Part shown: piece by piece, positions 1 through 6,322 of the stretch
Layout: the number at the start of each line of letters is the position of its first letter
Position numbering within the stretch: position 1 is the stretch's first letter
Source: Betaproteobacteria bacterium
GTDB lineage: Bacteria > Pseudomonadota > Gammaproteobacteria > Burkholderiales > SG8-39
DNA length: 12,374 nucleotides
Assembly: GCA_005881355.1 (NCBI GenBank)
Contig: VBDM01000051.1
Coordinates: 1-12,374, forward strand
Direction of reading: 5' to 3'
Translations under genes and position numbers: made by a program
The notes under the pieces: model-generated
Database searches by the model: none
What the model was told of the DNA's origin: nothing
Seen by the model: only the letters and a program-made list of their open reading frames with translations

Positions 1-245
1 TAGAGCGCGTGGAAGCGCCAGAAGCCCACGCGCATGCCGTACTCGTGCCAGCTCCAGTTCGGCACGTCGGGCAGAAGCGACACGCCGGTCGGCGCAGGCA
101 GCACCTGCCGCGCCATCGGCCGCGAGATGTCCCAGACCTCCAGGTTGACGATGGTCCAGACGACGATGCGCTTCCCGGCGGGAAGCTTGAGCTTCGGCCG
201 GTCTACGATGGCCGAATACTCGACGCGCTCGCGCGGTATCGTCAT
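1..245 (-). CDS. Polysaccharide deacetylase (PuuE-like), N-terminal part, runs off left edge
   Basis: The first 81 codons of a gene whose 3' end lies outside the window. The translation begins MTIPRERVEYSAIVDRPKLK, then VVWTIVNLEVWDISRPMARQ, LLPDVPNWSWHEYGMRVGFW and RFHAL. This is the characteristic N-terminus of the PuuE-like branch of the polysaccharide deacetylase (NodB) superfamily, where the WTIVN..EWDI and PNWxWHEYGxRVGFWR segments precede the catalytic barrel. The metal-binding residues would lie beyond the edge, so activity cannot be judged. The ATG overlaps the stop of the upstream amidohydrolase as ATGA, and a purine-rich GAAGAAGG sits just upstream, which together fix the start. 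The pairing suggests two linked hydrolytic steps on an amide or cyclic-amide substrate; the substrate itself is unknown. Family call is firm, function is inferred. Confidence 0.85.
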   Translation of the reverse strand, partial: MTIPRERVEYSAIVDRPKLKLPAGKRIVVWTIVNLEVWDISRPMARQVLPAPTGVSLLPDVPNWSWHEYGMRVGFWRFHAL

Positions 246-1275
246 TTGCCTGCCTTCTTCCGCGGGTTCGCACGGGACGGGTGCGATTTCGATTTCGGCT
301 TCTCTTTCAAGGCATCGGGCAACTCGAGCCGCAGCATGCGGATGGCGTTGCCGAAATACACCTTGCGACGGTCGCCGTCCTTCAACTTCAAAGAGCGGCC
401 CGCCCTCCGGGTCGAACGGGCAGTCGGTGCCGAACAGCACTCGGTCCGGGCCGAAGAAGTCCAGGCCGCAGCGTGTCGCCGACCTCGATCCGTTCACCGA
501 GGTGTCCGCGTAGAACATCCGGAAATAGTCGACCGGGCGTTTCGCCATGCGCTTGAGGATCACCGCGTAATCATCATCCGAAGTCCGGGCGCCGAGCTGG
601 TCCATTCCGTAGCCGATGCGCTCGTCGAAGAACGGCGCCATCGCGCCCAGGTGGTGCGTGATGATCTTGAGGTTGGGAAGCTTCTCCAGCATCCCCGAAA
701 ACACCATGCGCGCCATGAAGGCGCTCGTCTCGTAGGGCCAGCCGAACAGCCAGTAGATCTCGTACTTCGATTTGCTCTCGCCGACATAATCGGCGAACTT
801 GGCCGTGCGGGTCGGGTGCACCCAGATCGGCAGGTCGTGCTTGTTCACCATGCGCTCGAAGATGGGATAGAACTCCGGATCATCGAGCGCCCGCCCGTTC
901 ACGTTGGTGAAGATCCGTCTCGCGCAGCGCTTCGGGGATATTGTTCATCGGAAGCGACGCGACGAACGCGGGGAAGTAATCGGGGTGCTTTGCGACGATT
1001 TCCGCCATTCCGTCGTTCGCGAGCATGGCGAGCTCCGGGGACTTGTCGCGGGGCGCGAGGAATTCGATCGCCGGAAGCGACAGCGTCAGGATCTGCTTGT
1101 AGCCCTTGAACCGGTCCATCATGCGCAGCCGCGCTTCGAGGTCCCACAGCACCGGGATGTGCAGCCAGCGCTTGATCTGCCCGGCGAGCGAAGGATTCTG
1201 CTCCGCCATCGTCTTCACGCGCTCGAAAAACGGCTGAGGAAAGATGTGCGGAAAGACGTCGAGCTTGAGATTCAT
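242..1275 (-). pseudogene. Amidohydrolase-2 family gene with two internal frame-breaking deletions
   Basis: Three consecutive frames together spell an amidohydrolase of the ACMSD / gamma-resorcylate decarboxylase-like group (PF04909). Frame 1 (1275 to about 916) starts MNLKLDVFPHIFPQPFFERV and reaches NNIPEALRET. Frame 2 (about 914 to 393) resumes at IFTNVNGRALDDPEFYPIFE, passes LPIWVHPTRTAKFADYVGES, the metal-site-like ITHHLGAMAPFFDERIGYGM, and FYADTSVNGS, and ends VLFGTDCPFDPEGGPL. Frame 3 (about 391 to 242) continues LKLKDGDRRKVYFGNAIRML and ends KKAGK. At both joins about 10-13 codons usually found in the family are absent, and each deletion leaves the phase shifted, so frame 1 stops at 880-882. 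The family residues on each side are otherwise well conserved, which implies either very recent inactivation or errors in the assembled sequence. The stop overlaps the next start as ATGA. There is a gap of about 100 bases upstream with a possible promoter. Confidence 0.85.
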
Positions 1276-1320
1276 GTCGGGACAGGGATTTTAGAATTCA
1301 GGATGAAGAACAAGGCTGCA

Positions 1321-1349
1321 AGGATACTGGCAATTGCGCTCCGGACCAA
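1321..1349 (-). promoter_or_regulatory. Possible sigma-70 promoter for the amidohydrolase/deacetylase pair
   Basis: In the only gap of about 100 bases between two genes in this window (1276-1379), the minus strand carries TTGGTC (1349-1344) and TATCCT (1326-1321) separated by exactly 17 bases. These match the -35 and -10 consensus at three and four of six positions. Transcription would begin near 1314, leaving a short leader before the ATG at 1275. The region is also more AT-rich than its surroundings nearer the start codon. This is a weak pattern match; chance occurrence is quite possible. Confidence 0.25.
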
Positions 1350-1379
1350 GTCCTTCCCTCGGTCCCCGATCCCGAGTTT

Positions 1380-2168
1380 TCACGCGCCTTCGCCGAGCCG
1401 GCCGATGAAACGCGCCATCGCCTCGAGCACCACGCCGGGCTGATCGCGGTGCGGAGAGTGCCGGCAATCGGCGAGGCGCAGCAGCTCGACCGGGCCGCCG
1501 GCCCGCTTCGCGACCGCCTCGAGCTGCGCCATGGTCCCGTATTCGTCGTCGAAGCCCTGGATCGCGAGCACCGGGCAATACACGCGCGGCAGGTGTTCCT
1601 CGATGCTCCAGCCGCGGAAATCAGGATTCAGCCAGATATCGTTCCAGCCCCGGAACGTTTTCGCGGCGTCGGCGTGGTGGCGGCCGAGCTTCTGCGGCAG
1701 GTCGGTGCTCTCGAACGCCGTCTTCGCTGCGGCGATGCTCTTCACGCTGATGTCCTCGACGAAGACATGCGGCGCCATGAGGACCAGTCCCGTGACGCCG
1801 TCGCGCACGGCCGCGTAGAGGAGCGCGATCGAGCCGCCGTCGGAATGCCCGACGAGAATCGGCTCGGCGATGCCGAGCTTGCCGAGCAGCTCCGGCAGCG
1901 CCTCGAGCGCTTCGACGTGCATGTAGTCCACGGCGCGCGGCTCGCACAGCACCTCCGACTGGCCGTGGCCGTACCGCGAGTAGACCATGGCGGCGCAGCC
2001 CGTCGCTTGAGCGGCCTTCTCCGGGAAATCGCGCCACATCGACACCGACCCCAGGCCCTCGTGCAGAAACACGAGCACGGGCGCGTCGCGATGGATGCCG
2101 GCGATCGTGCGGACTTCGAGCTTGCGGCCCTGGACGGTGACGAAGGAAGATTCCGGACTTGCGGGCAA
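1380..2168 (-). CDS. Alpha/beta hydrolase
   Basis: About 262 residues of a complete single-domain alpha/beta hydrolase, likely a cytoplasmic esterase-type or C-C/C-O hydrolase. The oxyanion-hole strand reads VLVFLHEGLGSVSMWRDFP (from residue 31), the nucleophile elbow is GHSDGG with Ser109, the acid is in GFDDEYG (Asp207/208), and the histidine is in CRHSPHRDQP (His237). The HEGLGS and HSPHRDQP signatures fit a subgroup often found with catabolic genes; the substrate cannot be read from the sequence. No ATG lies upstream of the oxyanion segment in this frame, so the start must be non-ATG. I chose TTG at 2168-2166 because AGGA lies 8 bases before it and because it gives the normal PASPESSFVTVQG beginning. 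An alternative TTG at 2201-2199 has a poorer ribosome site. The open frame extends into the lipocalin gene only by chance. Probably co-transcribed with the lipocalin gene. Confidence 0.85.
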   Translation of the reverse strand: MPASPESSFVTVQGRKLEVRTIAGIHRDAPVLVFLHEGLGSVSMWRDFPEKAAQATGCAAMVYSRYGHGQSEVLCEPRAVDYMHVEALEALPELLGKLGIAEPILVGHSDGGSIALLYAAVRDGVTGLVLMAPHVFVEDISVKSIAAAKTAFESTDLPQKLGRHHADAAKTFRGWNDIWLNPDFRGWSIEEHLPRVYCPVLAIQGFDDEYGTMAQLEAVAKRAGGPVELLRLADCRHSPHRDQPGVVLEAMARFIGRLGEGA

Positions 2169-2176
2169 CTCGATTT

Positions 2177-2180
2177 TCCT
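2177..2180 (-). promoter_or_regulatory. Ribosome-binding site supporting a TTG start
   Basis: AGGA on the minus strand (plus-strand TCCT at 2177-2180) stands 8 bases before the TTG at 2168. It is the best ribosome-binding sequence near the 5' end of the hydrolase and decides the start, since no in-frame ATG is available. The nearby ATG at 2224-2222, directly after the lipocalin stop, opens only a six-codon frame that ends in TAG. Confidence 0.4.
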
Positions 2181-2224
2181 GGGCAGGTATCTCGAGCGCA
2201 ATTCTATCGGAAGCGCGCGTGCAT

Positions 2225-3295
2225 TCAGAGCCCGAGCGGCTTCCAATACCCGGTCAGCTCGAGATAGCCCCGCCCTTGCGCCTTCTCGCCCTGTCTTGCG
2301 CGCACCGCGCCTTCCCAATAAATGGTGCCGGTGCTCGCGCGGGCGTCGAGCTCCTGGTCGTCCATCAGCGGCTCGAGCTCCAGGATCAGAGCGCCGGCGT
2401 GCACGCGCACCGAGACCGGATACTCCGCGCCGGTGCGCGGCGAGCGCCAGCGCCTGAGCGGCTCGAACCGGACTTCTCCCGGCTTCAGGATGCGCACGCG
2501 GCCGTCGGCGCCCCGCACGGCGCCGCCCGCCCAGAAGCTGCCGCCGTCCCTTGCGCGCACGCGAAACGCCATGAGCGCGCCTCCGTCGGAGAGATTGATC
2601 CCGATCCAGTCCCAGCCGACGGCCTCTTGCGCCAGGGGCTCGCTCGACCATTCATGATCGAGCCAGGCTTCGCCTGAAACTTCCAGCTCGCGCCCCTGGA
2701 TGACGACGCTGCCGCTCACCCGCAGGCGCGGCCGGCTGTAGTAATAGCTCGCCTGCGCCGCGCCCGGTCCCTTGCGGCTGAAGCCGCGCTCGCCCTGGAG
2801 CAGCGGGGGCTGCTTCGAGTCGAACCGCAGCGCGTAACGGAAATCGCGCGCCGCGACCTCCGCCGCATACCCGCCGTCGGTCTGTCTGAGCGACCAGTCC
2901 CCGATCGCCACGTCGGTGCGCCCCTCTGCCGCCTCGGCGAGCCCGAACCCCGCGCGCGCAGCGCGCTGATCGTGCAACAGCCGCCCGGCCTCCGGATCGG
3001 CGAGCGCCGCATGGGCGAACAGCAGCTGCCGCGGCGCGAACCGGCTGGAAATTTCCTCGGCGATGCGCGGCCGGTTGCGGAAGAAAGTGACCTGCATGCC
3101 GAGCTCGCCGCCGCCGCTCGTCCTGAGCCAGCCGGTGATGTACCACCATTCGTTGCGGAACCGCGGATGGCTGCCGTGGTCGCGCGGAAACTGCAGCGCC
3201 ACGCCGGGGCGCACCTGCGCATAGTCCTCCGCCGCAAGCGCGCCCGGGGTGAACAACCCCAAAGCTGCCGATATCAGAAAGCCGACGGGCCGCAT
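2225..3295 (-). CDS. Secreted lipocalin-like protein, CrtC/AttH family (PF07143)
   Basis: A complete protein of 356 residues. An N-terminal signal peptide (MRPVGFLISAALGLFTPGAL, likely cut after ALA at residue 21 or 22) sends it to the periplasm. Diagnostic family segments follow: FPRDHGSHPRFRNEWWYITG near residues 36-55, QVTFFRNRP, SRFAPRQLLFAHAAL, GFSRKGPGAAQASYYYSRPR, GEAWLDHEWSS, GWDWIGINLSDG, and the ending YLELTGYWKPLGL. The family includes carotenoid 1,2-hydratase CrtC and the AttH proteins encoded beside LolCDE/MacB-like ABC systems. With an ABC permease gene immediately upstream, an AttH-like role as a two-domain lipocalin carrier of a hydrophobic compound is more likely than carotenoid hydration; no carotenoid genes are visible. 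The gap from the permease stop is 48 bases. ATG at 3295 has a modest GGAA just upstream. Confidence 0.9.
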   Translation of the reverse strand: MRPVGFLISAALGLFTPGALAAEDYAQVRPGVALQFPRDHGSHPRFRNEWWYITGWLRTSGGGELGMQVTFFRNRPRIAEEISSRFAPRQLLFAHAALADPEAGRLLHDQRAARAGFGLAEAAEGRTDVAIGDWSLRQTDGGYAAEVAARDFRYALRFDSKQPPLLQGERGFSRKGPGAAQASYYYSRPRLRVSGSVVIQGRELEVSGEAWLDHEWSSEPLAQEAVGWDWIGINLSDGGALMAFRVRARDGGSFWAGGAVRGADGRVRILKPGEVRFEPLRRWRSPRTGAEYPVSVRVHAGALILELEPLMDDQELDARASTGTIYWEGAVRARQGEKAQGRGYLELTGYWKPLGL

Positions 3296-3343
3296 TCGTT
3301 CCAGCAGTGAATCCTCAATCCTCGGTGCTGAAATCCCGCTTTT

Positions 3344-5808
3344 TCACCAGTCCTCCTTGACCGCGCCCACCACGTCCCCGCTCATCGCCTGCCGGCCGCT
3401 CGCAACCGCAGTGAGCGTCGCAAGCGCGAGCATCACCGCCACGAACTCCGCCAGGAGCTGCCAGGGCAGGTGCAGGTCCATGCCCCAGTGGAAAGACTGG
3501 CGGTTGACGACGTGGATGAGCACCAAGCTGATCAACCAACCGAGCGCAAGGCCGACGCCGAGACCGATTGCGCTGACGAGCAGCCCCTGCGCGGCGAGCA
3601 TCGCGCCGATCTGCCGCCGCGTCATGCCGAGATGGCGCAGCATGCCGAACTCGCGCCGCCGCGCGAGCGCGAGCGCCCCGAAGCCCGAGGACAGCCCGAG
3701 AAGGCCGATGATCACCGCCACCGCCTCGAGCGCGTAGGTGACGGCGAAAGTGCGGTCGAAGATCTTGAGCGAGAGGCTGCGGATCTCACCCGGCCCCGCG
3801 ATCTCGAGGTTCGCGCCGCCCGCGACGCGCCCCTCGATCTCGCGCGACAAGCTCGCCTGGTCCGCGCCCGGCGCGAGCCACAGCGCTGCGTCGTTCGCGT
3901 TCGCGTCGCCGGTGGTGCGCACATATTCGTAGCGCTCGATCAGCACCGCGCCCTGTTGGCGCGCGTAGTCGCGCCACACGCCGGCGACGGTAAAGCGTCC
4001 CTGACGCCCTCCAATGGGAAGCTCGATGACGGCGCCCGGCTGCCAACCGTATACGTTGGAGGCGATTTCGCTCACCCAGGCCGCCGGCGGGTCACCCGGC
4101 TTGCGGACATACGCCGCTCCCAGGAGCGGCGGCACCCTGCCTTCCGCCTCGACGGCGCGGGCGAGCAGCGTGATCGGCGGCTTGTCCGGAGCGACGAACA
4201 GCCGCTGGCTGCGCAGGAACTCGACCCGGACCACGCCCGGGAGCGCCGCGATCACCCGCTGCTCGGCGGGCGAAAGGAATGCCGTGTCGGAGCCCGCACC
4301 CGTGCGCAAATAGAGGTCCGCGGGCAGCACGCGCTCCAGCCACTCGTCCAGCGATCGGCGGAACGAGGTGACCATGATCGCCATCGACACCATGAGGCTC
4401 ACGGCTGCGACGATCGCGGCGAGACTCACACCGGTTTGTCCGGGCGCGCCCCGGAGCTGCGCGAGGCCGATTCGCGCCGGGAGCGGCCCCAGGAGCGGCA
4501 CGACGCGAAAGCAGAGCACCGCGATGCCCGGCATCAGGATCACCGTGCCGATCAACAGGAGCGCGATCGCGGCGTAACCAAAGAACGGCAGGCCGCGCAC
4601 CGGCCCCACCTGGGTAAGGACGGCGCCCACAAGAAGCACCGCGAGCCCCGGCCACGCCGGCCGCAGCCGCTCGAGGACGCGCTCTTCGTCGCCGGACTTC
4701 AGGGCCGACGCGGCCCTGGCGCGGGCGGCTTCGAGCGCCGGCGCGAGGCTGCCGAGCACCGCCGCGAGCACGCCGGCCGAGAAGAACAGCGCGAGCGCGG
4801 GCATGTCAAGCACGAGCGTCGGCTCGAGCCCGCGAAAATATCCCGCGCCGAGCTCCGCGCCGAAGCGGCGGAGCACGATGGCGGCGGTCGCGTGGCCGAG
4901 CGCGATCCCGCCGAGCGCGCCCACCGCGCCGACGACCGCGGACTCGGCGAGGAGCATCGCGACGAGCGCGCGGCGCGTCATGCCGAGCGCGCGAAGCAGC
5001 GCGAGCTGCGAGCGCCGGCGCACCACCGCGAGCGCCTGCGCGGAAAAGACGAGCAATCCGCCGGTAAACAGCGCCACCAGCGCCAGCACGTTGAGATTGA
5101 CGCGATAGGCGCGCGACAGCGCGCCGGTTCGCTCGGCGTCGCCTTCAGGCCGCTCGACCAGCGTGCCCGGCGGCAGCTCGGAGCCCAGACGCCCGGCGAG
5201 GCGCTGCGGATCGGCCCCGGGCCGCAACCGCAGATCGATCCGGTTCAGCACTCCAGGCCGCGCGAAAATCGCCTGCGCCGCGCCGAGGTCCACGACCGCG
5301 AATCGCTGTCTGCGCCCGTCGCCGAGAGTCCCGGCGACTCGCAGCGAAATCACGCGCAGACCCACCTGGATGGAGAGCGCATCGCCCTTCTTCAGGCCCA
5401 GCCACTCGGCGGCTGCGCCGGAAACAAAAATCCGGTCGGCGCGAAGAAAATCCAGGCGGTCGGAGATTTCCCCGCCCGCCAGGAAAGGCTGGATTTGCGC
5501 CGCGCGGAAGATATCCAGCCCGAGAATCTTGAGCGCGTCGTGGCGGCCGGGCAGGCGCGCGTCGAGCTCGAGCACCGGGCTCGCCGCCGCCACCAGCCCG
5601 CGCGCGGGCCGCGCACCGCGAGATCGGCCTCCCCGGAGAGCGTCTGCACCGCGGCGGCGAACTCGTTGACCGCCGCCTGATTGACGAGCTGAACCCCGTA
5701 GCCGAGCGCCACGCCGAGCGCGATGGCGAGCACCGAAAGCGCGAGCCTGCTCTTGTGCTGGGCGAGCGGGGCGAGCAACAGCGCGCCGCGGATGGCAAGG
5801 CGGCTCAT
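3344..5808 (-). pseudogene. MacB/FtsX-like ABC transporter permease, frameshifted near its N-terminus
   Basis: Two frames make one large permease of roughly 830 residues when joined. Frame 1 (from ATG 5808) gives MSRLAIRGALLLAPLAQHKS, the first membrane helix LALSVLAIALGVALGYG, and then NQAAVNEFAAAVQTLSGEAD up to VRGPRAG. Frame 2 resumes at 5593 with VAAASPVLELDARLPGR and runs intact to VVGAVKEDW at 3344. It holds a MacB-type periplasmic domain, an FtsX core with ALVALFTGGLLVFSAQALAV and SQLALLRALGMTRRALVAML, a second periplasmic domain, and a repeated FtsX core with FGMLRHLGMTRRQIGAMLAA. Related proteins have about a dozen more residues between RGPRAG and VAAASPV, so a deletion plus frameshift is inferred at 5594-5600; frame 1 alone stops at 5392. 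Such permeases act with a LolD/MacB-type ATPase, which is not encoded next to it here. As written the gene would give no working product; an assembly error is the main alternative. Confidence 0.85.
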
Positions 5809-5826
5809 TCCGTCATACTAACGGTA

Positions 5827-5843
5827 GCGCGCCCGCGGCGCGC
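5827..5843 (-). terminator. GC hairpin between the receiver gene and the permease, possible attenuator
   Basis: A perfect 7-bp inverted repeat (GCGCGCC / GGCGCGC on the minus strand) with a 3-base loop lies in the 39-base gap between the receiver stop (5848) and the permease start (5808). There is no run of T after it, so it is not a classical intrinsic terminator. It may slow transcription or mark the boundary between the signalling operon and the transporter group, or may be a chance product of the high GC content. Confidence 0.3.
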
Positions 5844-5847
5844 GGGG

Positions 5848-6291
5848 TCAGGCGCGGTTGAGCGGTGGGCCCTGGTTGAGCAGCATCCAGTACATCCCCA
5901 GCTGCGTGACCGCGTTGGCGAAGGAGGAGAACTCGACGGGCTTGCGCACGTAGCTGTTCGCGCCCGACTGGTAGCTTTTCAGCATGTCCTCGTCCTCGCT
6001 CGACGAAGTGAGAACGACCACCGGGATCAGTCTGGTGCGCGGGTCGGCGCGCATGCGCTGCAGCACGTCGATCCCGTTGAGCTTCGGAAGCTTCAGGTCG
6101 AGGAGGACCACCGCGGGCATGGGCGGCGTCGCGAGCCCGGCGTGCCTTCCGGTGCCGAACAGGAAATCGAGCGCCTCGGTCCCGTCCCGGGCGACGAAAA
6201 CCTCGTTCGCGATATTCGCCTTGCGCAGCGCGCGCAGCGTGAGCTCCTCGTCGTCCGGATTGTCTTCGACGAGCATGATGATTTTTTCCAT
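5848..6291 (-). CDS. Stand-alone response-regulator receiver (Rcp1-like)
   Basis: A complete single-domain receiver of 147 residues. The acidic pair is Glu9-Asp10 in MLVEDNPDDEELTLRALRKA, the phospho-acceptor is Asp65 in VVLLDLKLPKLNG, the switch threonine is Thr95 in VVVLTSSSEDED, and the conserved lysine is Lys117 in SYVRKPVEF. The VEDNPDD start, the long loop holding FGTGRHAG and the PVEFSSFANAV end are typical of Rcp1-type partners of phytochrome-like histidine kinases. There is no output domain, so it probably works by protein contact or as a phosphate shuttle or sink. It follows the REC-PAS-GGDEF-EAL gene after about 30 bases. A perfect AGGAGG 5 bases before the ATG predicts strong translation, perhaps stronger than its coupled neighbours. 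The kinase encoded two genes upstream is the obvious phosphodonor, by inference from context. Confidence 0.93.
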   Translation of the reverse strand: MEKIIMLVEDNPDDEELTLRALRKANIANEVFVARDGTEALDFLFGTGRHAGLATPPMPAVVLLDLKLPKLNGIDVLQRMRADPRTRLIPVVVLTSSSEDEDMLKSYQSGANSYVRKPVEFSSFANAVTQLGMYWMLLNQGPPLNRA

Positions 6292-6296
6292 TATCG

Positions 6297-6302
6297 CCTC
6301 CT
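6297..6302 (-). promoter_or_regulatory. Perfect Shine-Dalgarno sequence of the receiver gene
   Basis: AGGAGG on the minus strand (plus-strand CCTCCT), 5 bases before the ATG at 6291. It is the strongest ribosome site in the operon; the yfiR-like and kinase genes upstream start inside their neighbour's end with weak sites of their own. Confidence 0.7.
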
Positions 6303-6322
6303 CGGCGTCGCCGGCTGTGTAC

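Noticed and set aside
9..1109. Plus-strand open frame of 366 codons at the left end
   Set aside because: It is antisense to conserved amidohydrolase and deacetylase sequence and low in recognisable motifs.
1340..1379. Short inverted repeats such as GGAC-CAA-GTCC after the hydrolase stop
   Set aside because: The stems are only 4-5 bp with no T-run, too weak to call a terminator.
2169..2651. N-terminal extension of the alpha/beta hydrolase to an ATG at 2651
   Set aside because: This part is Arg- and Ala-rich shadow sequence over the lipocalin gene; the true start is a TTG after the lipocalin stop.
3296..3343. Ten-codon GTG frame (VKKRDFSTED) between the permease and the lipocalin gene
   Set aside because: Too short to judge, no conservation evidence and no clear role; likely chance.
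3470..5680. Plus-strand open frame of 736 codons opposite the permease
   Set aside because: It is rich in Arg, Glu, Ala and His with no recognisable domain and lies wholly antisense to a well-defined permease; long antisense frames are expected at this GC content.
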